Below, one piece after another: positions 34,030 to 43,761 of a stretch of 64,000 nucleotides of DNA (position 1 is the stretch's first letter; the number at the start of each line of letters is the position of its first letter). The notes under the pieces were generated by a model. The model was given only the letters and a program-made list of their open reading frames with translations, was not told the origin of the DNA and ran no database searches. Source of the stretch: Takakia lepidozioides (Eukaryota > Streptophyta > Takakiopsida > Takakiales > Takakiaceae); assembly GCA_030704615.1 (NCBI GenBank), contig CM060734.1, positions 5,766,001 to 5,830,000 on the forward strand, read 5' to 3'. The translations under genes and the position numbers were made by a program.

Positions 34030-35640
34030 ACCTCCCGATGGCAAGATACACAAAAATACAGATGCGTGCCATCCCGGCACCATCTCCTCGTCCGTCTCAC
34101 CATGCCACCGAGCTCCAGTGTCATCCTGTTGGCTCGTGCATGGATTGCGACTCAATCCATCCACATCCCGATTGACCAAACCCGGTCGATGCACAACCTG
34201 AAAGTCATACTCCTGAAGTATGAGTGCCCACCGTGCAAGCTTCCCCGTAAGCTTGTCTGACTCCATCAACCACTTGAGTGGCTGGTGATCCGTGACAAGG
34301 ATGAAAAGATTGTCGTATAGATAGCACCTGAAGTGTGCCACGGCCCACACTGCAGCTAAGCACTCTCCCTCATATGAGCTGTAGTTAGCCTCTGCAGCGT
34401 TGTTCAAGCGACTAGCATAAGCCACTACGAACTCTCTTCCCTCATCATCCACCTGTGTGAGCACCGCTCCAAGCCCCAGCATGCTCCAATCCGTATGCAG
34501 CTGAAAGGGACGCCCCCTGATAGGTCGTCTTAGGATAGACGCCGAGGTCAACCTCGCCTTGAGCTCTTGAAAAGTTCGTTCCTGCTCATCTTCCCACTGC
34601 CACTCCTGGTCCACCTTGGTCAGCTTGGTTAGAGCCTTTGCAATGGTACTAAATCCCTTGACAAACCGTCTATAATAGTATGCCAACCCCATGAAAGCTC
34701 GAACTCGGCTCACATCCGTGGGGCGTGGAATTTGTGCAATGGCATCTACCTTAGTCTGCTGTACCCCCAATCCTCCAGGATATATCATGTGACCCAGATA
34801 CTCAATCTGGTTGTGGAAAAACTTGCACTTCCCCGGATGCAACTTCAATCTGTGCGCTCTCAAGCGCTCCAATACCACCTGAAGGTGTCTCTCATGCTCC
34901 TCCACCGTAACACTAAAGATGATGATGTCATCTATGTAGCACCGAGCAAAGTCCACCCCTGTTAGAATCCTATCCATGACTCTTTGAAACTCTGCAGGAG
35001 CATTCTTAAGCCCAAATGGTAAGAACCGCCACTGATATAGGCAATCATTGCCGTGCTCATTGATCCCCCAGAATGCCGTCTTCTGCTTGTCCGCCTCCTT
35101 GATTGGCAACTGGTGATATCCGGATCGTAAATCCAAAGTGCTAAAGACCTTAGCATGCCCGATGGCATCAAAGATCTCCTCTGGTGTTGGCATGGCATAC
35201 TTATCGGACTTGGTTTGACGATTTACAGGCCGGTAATCACCGCACATACATCTCTCCGTCCAATTGCCATAGACATCCTTCTTGGCTAGCATCACTGTGG
35301 CTGAAGCATACTCTCCACCAGAGAGCTCCACCAAACCTGCCTCCCAGAGATCTTGAGTCCTCATCTGAATCAAAGACCTCTCCATGTCACTGTATCTATA
35401 GGGTCTCCGAAAGATTGGCATGTCAATGGCCAACTCAATACGGATCTCTTGACCCTTCAGTGCTCCCAAGTCCTTCAAACTGCAGGCAAAGCAATTCCTG
35501 TAAGCCCTCAGGAACCGCCGTATACGTCGTCTCTCTCCTCCGGTGACAATGGGTCCAATGTCAGGCTCCCAATTGTCCTCTGTAACTGCAACCTTAAGTC
35601 CAGTGGGCTTAGAGGTAGAGGACTCGTCCAGTGGTTACTA
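34027..35640 (-). pseudogene. reverse transcriptase and RNase H
   Basis: The open part is 34027-35478, 483 codons. RT motifs are intact: MCGDYRPVNRQTKSDKYAMP, FSTLDLRSGYHQLP, FLPFGLKNAPAEFQRVMDRI and the catalytic CYIDDIIIFS. RNase H shows HTDWSMLGLGAVL, YEGECLAAVW, VTDHQPLKW and RDVDGLSR, so all four acidic positions are present. Upstream the same frame continues through adjacent TAG and TAA at 35635-35640 and a TAG at 35698. The segment starts with GERRRIRRFLRAYRNCF, the usual lead-in of this RT group. Only stop codons prevent read-through from the methyltransferase to the integrase. Confidence 0.9.
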
Positions 35641-35899
35641 TGTTGCAACCTCTTGAGCAGTACTCCCTACCTGCTCAGTCAGTGACGAGGCCTCATCCTA
35701 CCCCATCATCTCATCCTCAAGGACTTCCTCCACCCGAGAAAAATCTCCAACCTCATCTATCACCGCCACCTTGGCTGCCAACTCCCTCTGAACCTCGAGC
35801 ACCTCCCACGTGTGCCATGGATGCCTGCACCCCGTGGTCCTCACATGCTCGCCCCCACTCACTGCCTGTACCATCTCGGTAGGCAGAGAGACCATCGAG

Positions 35900-36900
35900 G
35901 GAAGTGTACTCCGCACTCTGCGTTGCTCAGCCATAGCCAAGCTGATAATCCAGGTCAAGCAATTGAGATCCATTGCTTGCCCCAACCCCTGACGACGTGA
36001 TGCCTCAGAAAAAGACGACACCGCCGTGGTACCAGTGGTAAAACCCATTGCCCGCTCACGCTTGTCAGCATTAGGCTCCACTAACTGCTACAATTGAGCA
36101 TCCCACAGGAGGCCAGGTCCACTATCCCGGAAAGCATGCGATCCTGGGAAGCTGAGCAGTGTAGGTAATGCTGCTCGTGGTTGACCCACCTTGTTGACCA
36201 CTGCCAAAGGCAAACGGTCATCGTGTCTTACATGCTGAGACTGCGTCCCTGTCTCCAGAATGTTATCCACTATGAGATGTGCTGGCCGCTGCACCCCATC
36301 AAATGCACGCTTGAGCAGTGCGGGTGGCATCAAGTTAGTCCATCATAGCCGTGGACGATGAGCCCGTGACCCCACTGTAGCTGCATCTAGCAACACTGCT
36401 GACCCAAGCCACGACTGGACTTGATGCACACTGGCCATCACCCTAGCCCGAGAATCGCCCATCAGTGGCACATTCTCCAAGATGTATACTAGAAATACAG
36501 CCTGATGAAGCTGCAAGTGGCGCAAAACCCGCACCATCTCCCAAAACAGACCCGACCTCGAGTCTCGCAATCCATTGCCATGCCCGGCTGATGAATGCCC
36601 TTGGCAGGGCCAACCCACTACCAGATCAATGGAGCCAACCCGCTCCAAATCCTGCGCCCCCAGCAACGAAATGTCTGCTGGCAAGGCCTGCTGATATCCA
36701 CGAACTGTAGACACCGGCAACAACTTAGGGTACCGCTGCACCAACTGAGCAATATGGCGAAGTGAAACGCGTTGTGCAGTCTCATCCTCTCCACATACAG
36801 GTAACGCCGAACTCGTATACCTGCCTGTAAGACAGCAGCCAATCCGGTGCTGATCCCGCCAAACAAGTCCAGAAGACAAATGCCTTCATTTGGATACTGC
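35900..36900 (-). pseudogene. C5-cytosine DNA methyltransferase domain inside pol
   Basis: The conserved motifs occur in canonical order. Motif I is LLDLFGGISTGLAAVLQAG (about 36885-36830). Motif IV has the catalytic cysteine, GWPCQGHSSAGHGNGLRD with RSGLFWEMVR (about 36620-36530). Motif VI is ILENVPLMG. Motif VIII is AHRPRL, a stop, then WTNL (36360-36330). Motifs IX-X are ERAMGFTTGTT and RRQGLGQAMDLNCL (36060-35945). The enzyme would transfer a methyl group from AdoMet to cytosine in DNA. It is broken by one frameshift near 36785 and by TGA (36343-36345) and TAG (36088-36090). Flanking domains are in the same frame, so it was part of the polyprotein, between protease and RT. A short target-recognition region fits a compact bacterial- or DNMT3-like enzyme. 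Confidence 0.85.
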
Positions 36901-37280
36901 CACACAATAGGTGTGGTGTCCAATGGAGACAACTGAGGTGGTCCTGGTGCAATCCCCGCACTCTCCTCCTCTCCTGACGTTACAAAAGCCTCCACCCAGG
37001 CTTGTTGCATCCGTCGATCAGCATCCCGCTGCAAATCCTTGCTCGTGCCCCACAATGGAGTCTGAGCAACCATGGTAGGCAACTCCGCCATACCATACAT
37101 GTCATCCTGCTCTCCCGGAGGTGGCACATCCTCTGAATGAGCGTTGCCCTCAAGCAACTCTCCAGGCCAATTCACTGCCGCTGTGAATGCTGCTAGTGTC
37201 GATATCTTGCCTCGCTGGGCAACCGCAACTCCTCCTATGAACGTCACATTGAGCTGCACACGCCGGCCCTTCCCTGACTG

Positions 37281-37754
37281 TCATCCAGGCCTATAGGAAG
37301 CTGACTCCTCCCAAAAATCTAGGGTAAAGCCCATGGGGTACAACATTGCCCAACCAACCAGGACATCGTACGAGACCGCGTCTGTCACAATGGCCTTGGC
37401 TCGCATCACTGAGCCATCTGTAGGGTGATCCGGCCATAGTCTGATAGCCAACTCACGCCGTGTCATGCCCCGAGCCTGCTCTGATCCTCCCAAAGATGTC
37501 TGTATCTGGAAAAGACAAGGCTCCATATCCGCCTTCGTGAGGCCCAAGCCTGCAATATCAGCTCTGCCCAACATCAATGGCTGAGCTCCCGAGTCCAACG
37601 AGACCCGCAGTGGCCGGTACCTCTTGCCTGCCGGTCCACTCAAACAGAAAATGTCATCCTGGTTGTCTAACATGACAACTCCAGGTGTCACCATGGCGCG
37701 CTCAATGGCTGGCCTAGCTGGCAGCTCCATCAACCTGGCAGTTGCAGCTTGCTA
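37281..37754 (-). pseudogene. retroviral-type aspartic protease
   Basis: The frame carries LRVSLDSGAQPLMLG, the DSG active-site loop of retropepsins with flanking hydrophobic strands, and VLVGWAMLYPMGFTLDF, matching the second conserved strand-helix region. It lies in the same frame as the zinc knuckles upstream and the start of the methyltransferase downstream. It is bounded by TAG at 37752-37754 and TGA at 37281-37283. The active-site residues are intact. Confidence 0.8.
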
Positions 37755-38375
37755 TGGCGCCGCCGTGGCAGTCTTGACCCTCAAATCCGAGGATCCCTCC
37801 GGCACTACACCTCCCATTATCTCTGCAGAAGATGAAGTAATATCCCCACTCTCACAGAGTGTAGCTGTCAGCCTGAACACCTCAGCTGGTCTTACCTCCG
37901 GCGTCGCAATCATGGTAGCCGAGAACAATGGAGCCTGGCACACAGATGTGGCCACTCTTAGCAGCACACTAGCTGCCGTAGCCTTGGCAACACTAGGTAG
38001 TGGTGCTACCCGTGTAGCTCTCCCCAATGGCATAGTAACCTCCGCCTCGGTAACAGTCGGGCAAGAACTAGGTGCCATGGATGGCGTCGACATTGTCTCC
38101 GCCAATGTAAATGACTAAGGAAGCCTAGCCTGACGGCTTGCCTCCCCACACTGTGGATCCAACTCCACCTCTGCACCTCGTGGCTCAGGAACTCGTGTTG
38201 CTCCTCGAGTCACGGCTGCAACAGACTCCACCTGCACTAGTGGTAGTGCTGCTCCGCACATGAATCCCATGCCTCCCATATCTCCTCCCTCAGGAGCAGG
38301 AGGTGGACCATCCGGCCTTGGAGCCGGTACCACCTGAGCTATAGCCATGGCAGCGAGCTTCTGCTCTAGCTGCTA
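37755..38375 (-). pseudogene. low-complexity linker between zinc knuckles and protease
   Basis: The frame continues through TAG at 38373-38375 and 38115-38117. Composition is rich in Ala, Pro, Val and Thr with no recognisable domain. The antisense ORF on the plus strand is a shadow. Confidence 0.5.
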
Positions 38376-38700
38376 AAGCCAGTTGGCCAAGCCTTGGTCA
38401 ATACCCTGACCTCCGTGTCCTTGGCCATGTTGAGCTTGCCCTTGGCCTACACCCCGTGCCTGGCCACCTCGTCCTCTTTGGGCTGTTCCCCCTCGCCCCC
38501 GGCTACCATTGTTCCCTTGGAACTGACCTGGGCGCAACTCGGGATGCAAACCATAACATTGGGCCTCTCCATGCCCGTGCTTGCCACAATGCCTACACTG
38601 CAATTGTGCAGGCTGTGCATATACCAGCCCTTGGCCTCCCTTTGGACAATCCTTCTTGACGTGGGGTCCTCCACATGTCCAACACACCACATCCGCCCGT
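38373..38700 (-). pseudogene. nucleocapsid with two zinc knuckles
   Basis: The first knuckle is CWTCGGPHVKKDC (CX2CX3HX4C) and the second CRHCGKHGHGEAQC (CX2CX4HX4C). They are followed by a Gly/Arg/Gln-rich tail (RGRGGTAQRGRGGQ). Upstream the frame runs into a minisatellite and no capsid sequence is visible, so gag is incomplete in this copy. Confidence 0.8.
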
Positions 38701-38767
38701 TGTTGGCCTGCAAATGAAGGGAGAGACCCCTACATCTGAGGTCCTCTCTGCCCTTCCCTGAGCTTCA

Positions 38768-39215
38768 CTTGAGCCCCCCACAGCCCGTTACAGCCCCACA
38801 GGCCACAGGGCACAGCCTGACACAGCCCGTCACAGCCCCACAGGCCACAGGGCACAGCCTGACACAGCCCGTCACAGCCCCACAGGCCACAGGGCACAGC
38901 CTGACACAGCCCGCCACGGCCTGTCACAGCCCCTCACAGCCCCTCACAGACCCACAGGCCATAGGGCACAGCCTGTCACAGCCTGTCACAGCCCTACACA
39001 GGTCACAGCCCCAAAGGCCACAGCCTGTCACAGCCCATCAGAGCCCTACACAGGTCAGAGGGGTCATAGCCCCAAAGGCCACAACCTGTCATAGCCTGTC
39101 ACAGCCCGTCACAGCCCCATAGGCCACAGGGCACAGCCCCTCACAGGCCCTCACAGCCCTACATAGGTCACAGGGGTCACAGCCACAGCCTATCACAGCC
39201 CCTCACAGCCCATCC
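38768..39215. repeat. CACAGCC-rich minisatellite
   Basis: Variable units built from CACAGCCCGTCACAGCCCC and ACAGGCCACAGGGCACAGCC. Three near-identical units of about 52 bp lie at 38770-38910, then degenerate ones. It sits where the capsid part of gag would be expected. A short related stretch occurs at 45450-45492. Confidence 0.8.
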
Positions 39216-39219
39216 ATGG

Positions 39220-40733
39220 CCACTCATGGCAGTTTAGCCATTTCTCCAAGGGGTTTAGCCACGCCACGCTAGGGTTTGTGTCTCTTGGACTCTAGGCTTC
39301 TTTGCACCGAGCTATGGCGGCTGTGAAGAAAACAACAAGGTATTCTTGTTCTTTCGGCTCCCACACACCACCAATAGTAGCCCTAAGCCATGAGGAAGAT
39401 GGTTGCCACAAACCAAGCATTCTTTCTCACTTAGACTCCCCAAACACGCCACTAAACTCAATGGCAAACAACCAAGCCTTGCTGGTTTGTAGCCCTGGTG
39501 AGCACTGATTCAAGCGTTTCCCTTGGCCATAGCATCTGTCTTAGAGCCTATTCCATCCCCCTACACCTGCCACTTCAAGAGCCATGCTCTATCTAGGCTT
39601 GAGGTTGAAACCCCAACTCAGAACACGCTCTACAAGTGTCGGACTGTCACATAAGAGCAGATCAGCCCCTTACCTTCTCTTCTAATTCTCTAAAGCTTGA
39701 AAACAAAAGCCCAATGGACTGAAGGCATGCTCCACACATGCCCCACTCTCACCAACAGAGAATCAGCCCCTTTGCTTTCTTTCTTGCACCCACCAACCTG
39801 AAAATACACGCTTCAGCGGGCTGGAAGCATGCTCCACACCCTACAGGGAAACCAGCCCCTTCCTTCATTTCTTGCACTCCCAAACCTGAAAGTACAAGCC
39901 TTCATCAAGCTGAAAGCATGCTCCACACATGCATTGCTCTCACATAAGGGAAGTCAGCCCTTCCCTCTTCCTTGCTTGTCCTCCAAGCTTGAAGATGGAA
40001 GCTTCAATGAGCTGAATACATGCTCCACACATGCAACCTCTTCACATAAGAGGTATCAGCCCCCTATCTTGGCTCCTTAGCTCCTTGATGGTCTCTAAGA
40101 CAAGACTAAGCACTCCACAGCCCTTGCCAAGCTACTAAAACCCTAAGGCTTACATTTCCAGCCACAAGACACTCCTCTTGTGGTGCAAGAGCTCTTCTTC
40201 CAAGCTCTGAAACCCTAGGTGCACATTCCATGGCCTTGCCGCACCTCTTAGCTCCTGTTCCAGCCCTGCTCTTGCCATGACAAGAGCCCTCTCAATGCTG
40301 AAGCCCGAGATTGAAACCCAATCTCAACATACTCCTCAAAGTGCACTGATTTGCCCCAAGCCAAATCAGCCCTTTCGCTTGGTCTTGCAATCCTTCACAC
40401 AATGAAAGTTCGCATTCCCAAGTCCAGTTCTCAGCTTTGCCACCAAAGCCACTATAACCTGCTCTTGACTGGTCCTCTTCTCAATCGTGCTTGTTCATGC
40501 ATGTACACAATCTGAAACCATCAAGGTGCTCTGGAATTACCTGCAGCATGGTGCTTTCATCTCTGAAGTTGAAGATCGAATGCCAAGGTCTACCACCTCG
40601 TAACCCACATCGCCTCCGCTTCTAGCAACCAAGAGCTCCACGGTGCTCCTTGCATAACAACCTGGTTTCTCTCATTCTCAAGCAAAAACCACAAGTGCTA
40701 CAACTAACTCGTATCTGGCACTGACAGATATGA
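39220..40733 (-). other. leader region of the retrotransposon with about 100-bp tandem repeats
   Basis: No coding frame. Units containing GCATGCTCCACACATGC recur near 39724, 39828, 39917 and 40018, each preceded by variants of CCTGAAAATACACGCTTCA. The repeat phrase AAATCAGCCCCTT is also scattered. The function is unknown; packaging or promoter roles are possible. Confidence 0.5.
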
Positions 40734-40749
40734 GCTCATCTTTCTCGAG
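40734..40749 (-). promoter_or_regulatory. putative self-priming primer binding site
   Basis: Directly inside the 5' LTR the minus strand reads CTCGAGAAAGATGAGC. Its exact complement lies in the LTR at 40905-40920 in transcript orientation. No TGG-type tRNA site is present. See the matching finding. Confidence 0.5.
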
Positions 40750-41065
40750 TGATAAAGAAGAAGAATACAAGCACGAGCTCACAAATCTGAAGCATAAACT
40801 CATGCATATATAACCTCATCACTCAAATACAAGTCAAGCCAAGTGCACCCCACGCCATGGGGAATCCACACTACGGCGCCATAGGTAGGCGCGGTGAGGC
40901 TCAACTCGAGAAAGATGAGCCTCCCGCGCTTGCCGTGAAGATAACCACTCCAGGGCCTAAATCTGCCTTGACCCCTGGATTGACACTTGGGCCATCCCAA
41001 ATGTCAATATATAAAAGCTAGCTATTTTCTAGCTAGTTTCACACTAGTGGTAAAATAATTTGACA
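40750..41065 (-). repeat. truncated 5' LTR (316 bp)
   Basis: It matches the left 317 bp of the full LTRs in plus coordinates and stops at ...TTGACA. The missing part corresponds to the partial copy at 31053-31229. A TATA box (minus GCTTTTATATATTG) lies at about 41005-41018. Confidence 0.85.
41007..41018 (-). promoter_or_regulatory. LTR TATA box
   Basis: The minus strand reads GCTTTTATATAT. Transcription would start near 40980 and run into the element. Confidence 0.45.
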
Positions 41066-41229
41066 AAATAAACGTTGGATCAAAAGAGAAACTGAATTAT
41101 GAAGCTTGTGAGGTTAGGGCTTTGAAAAAAAAAAATTTGTCGGGGATTTTGTGTTTTTAGACTTTTGTTTTTCTATGGTTTCAATTTTTTAATTTTCTTG
41201 GATGTGAAACAATTACATACCTATTCGAG

Positions 41230-42560
41230 ATGGAGCAATTTGTTCCTACAACCCCTAGGGAAGCATATCTTTATAATTATTATGTGAACTTTCAGAGTGT
41301 GAATCGTGATCTGACTGTTCAATTGAATTTGGCTCAAACGAGGAATTTGGAAGAGATCCGGGCAAAAGATCTTGAAGCTGAAGCTTTGCTACAAAGAAAT
41401 GATGAGCATTTTCAAAGTGAGATTTCGACCTTGAAGGCAAAGTTAGATACAATCTCAATCGAGAAGGAGAAATTATTACTGGATAATGAAATTTTGCAAG
41501 AAGAAAATCAACTCTTATACATGAAGGTGCAATTTCTGGATGATCAAGTTGCCACTCTTTTATCAGAGAAAGTAAGTTTTGAGCAAGATAATGCAATGGC
41601 TATTCAACAATGTAAAGAAATTGCCTTGGAGGTCGTGCAAATAAGGGACCAATTCACTCAGTTGAGAAATTTGGAAGATAACACAATTTTTGAGGCAAAG
41701 CTAAATTCTTGCAATTATCAAAAATCGCAAATTTATTTGGAGGAGATCAATTTGGACGTGTGTTCAAATTTTGATACATTGAAGGTCATTGAGGAAAACT
41801 CAAGTTGGAATGGTGATTGTGACAAATTGCTTCAATTTTGTGCTTACAAACAACAATGCAAGTGTATTACCATGGAGGTGATGATATTTTCATTTCTTTT
41901 GAAATTGATACAATTGTGAAAGTCATGACCACAAAGAAGACCAAGAAAATGGTTAATAATTATCCCATGATTGAAGAACAATTGGACCTTTTGGATGGAT
42001 ATGAGGCCAATACTGCCAAAGTGATGATAGTGAATAATTTACAACCAATTGATCTATCTAAGAGCATCATTGATTGTGAAGGACTATGTGTTATAAATCA
42101 GCCAAAAAAGTTGGAAGCTGATTTTTTCCAACAGACTTTCATTATGAGACTTTTTCCAAGAGATTCTAATTTTTTTTTACAGATAGTATTTCAATTTGGG
42201 AAATTGAGAACCAAGATAATTTGGACAATTATAAAGTTTCAATGGGAAATCAAGATTTTGGTGGACTATCCGAGTCTATTGTATGCACAATTGGTGAAGC
42301 AACCCGATCCATCGATTGGGCAATTGAAGAAAGAGCTTAGCTGTTTTCATGTATGCGGTACATTTCAAATTTCGAATAATGATCAACAAAAAGTTCACAG
42401 TTTTGGATTAGCTGTGATGATACAATCAACAAATGGTGATGCGGTCTTCTCTGAAAACAATTGGATTCCTAGTCTACAAGATCATGAATTGCCTCGGAGT
42501 TCATCTCAACAGTTAAGAAAGAGCTTGGTGCTAAACATTCATTCGATACTATATCACTAA
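41230..42560 (+). pseudogene. unrecognised coiled-coil ORF inside the direct-repeat element
   Basis: Two overlapping frames (41230-41919 and 41838-42560) look like one gene with a frameshift near 41850. The first begins with ATG (MEQFVPTTPREAYLYNYYVN) and is a long coiled coil rich in Glu, Leu and Gln. The second has no recognisable motif. Between the 1.1-kb repeats this is the only coding sequence besides the nested gypsy element, and it has no polymerase. The host element may therefore be non-autonomous. Confidence 0.4.
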
Positions 42561-42642
42561 TTCCTTCAGGAGATAATCCAATTAAATATATATATATATC
42601 TCTTCATATAAGACATTTTATAAATTGGCAACGATGGAGCTC

Positions 42643-43761
42643 AAGAATTTGGGATCCTGGAAGGAAGTGTTTCTGAGTGTAAGGACTTCAAGTCGTGCTT
42701 AATATATAAGCATAGGACACCATATCCCACAATACATCCGCAGAAGGTGATTTGTTTGCGAGGACGCAAACAGATGAGTGTGGGAGTATGTCATGTATTC
42801 ATGTATTGTGAAGAAGCTTGAGGGGATGTAATGCATAAGAAAAATAGAGTGATTCTACAGGAGGATATAGTTTGAAATAGGAGTGGGGCTCTTTATTAGT
42901 TTCTTCTGAAGTTATTATCAACAAATTTTATTTTTTAATCTTAAAGAAAATGGTGGAGACATTATGATGAAGGAAGAAGACATGTTCATGGCTGAGAAAC
43001 TTGTGATTGTCAAGACGATGAAGTGGAGGAACCACCTGCCAAGAAGATTATGACTTAGATTTTTCTTAAGAGATAGTGTTTGCGGGGGTGCTGCACAACT
43101 AGGAGTAAGGCTATGTAGAATAATAGAAAATTCTTTGTGGAGTAGCATTTAGAATTGAAGTGCAAATGAACAAGAATTGGATGTGAAATTGCACTATGGG
43201 GTTCGATAATTTGATAGAATTGGGTAGGATGATAGAACGGAAGTAAATTCAGATAATGAGGATGATAATTGGTAGGAATGAGGTTATTAGGATAGATGTC
43301 AGCCCATTGAATCAGTGCTAGGTAGTTATGGTAGTTAGAGTAGGACACTATGAGTTCAGCTGAACTGATGTATTCATGGTCATTCGAGCGAGAGTGCCGA
43401 GGCCCTAGCACATAAGATGCTAGTTTGTCGTTTTCAGTAGCTTAAGTAAGAGATAAGAAGAATATGAGTAGTGTGATGAGACAAAGATTTATTGAAAGAT
43501 TCTGTAAGCTTCATGTTAATGTGATGAGATGTTGAAGTTTAATGGGAAGAATTTTGTGTGAAAGAAAAAGATGAGGATTATTTGATGAAGTGTGCAGATC
43601 AATATGAGAGGAATTTAATTGAGATGAATATTAAGACATTTATTGTTGGGAGACAATTAGAAGTAGATATAGTGTTCTAATCGCGACATAGCAATTCAAT
43701 TGTGTGCTTTCCCTGCGAACGAACCTTAGAACTAATTAATCCTTTTCTTTAGGATTGATTA
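42643..43761. repeat. right copy of the 1.1-kb direct repeat, probably an LTR
   Basis: Same borders as the left copy. It is preceded by a (TA)n tract at 42585-42600 and GGCAACGATGGAGCTC. The two copies differ by small substitutions and indels, so the host insertion is moderately old. Confidence 0.75.

Larger units (their letters stand above)
31053..41065 (-). mobile_element. Ty3/gypsy retrotransposon carrying a C5-DNA methyltransferase and a PHD finger
   Basis: On the minus strand the order is truncated 5' LTR (41065-40750), leader with tandem repeats, zinc knuckles (38.7 kb), protease (37.7-37.3 kb), C5-cytosine methyltransferase (36.9-35.9 kb), reverse transcriptase and RNase H (35.5-34.0 kb), and integrase with C-terminal PHD finger (34.0-32.5 kb). 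A G-run PPT and two full LTRs plus part of a third (32243-31053) follow. All domains lie in one frame apart from one frameshift near 36785, so the ancestor had a single gag-pol ORF. It sits inside the pair of 1.1-kb direct repeats. No capsid ORF is recognisable between the leader and the zinc knuckles. Retrotransposon-borne cytosine methyltransferases have been reported from dinoflagellates and a charophyte alga (from memory). Confidence 0.88.

Noticed and set aside
37624-38118. 164-codon plus-strand ORF
   Set aside because: Antisense of the zinc-knuckle to protease linker of the retrotransposon.
34027-38375. Use of UAG as a glutamine codon
   Set aside because: Not excluded, but the cellular genes in the window need no recoding, and TGA stops and a frameshift also break the same element. 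Decay is simpler.
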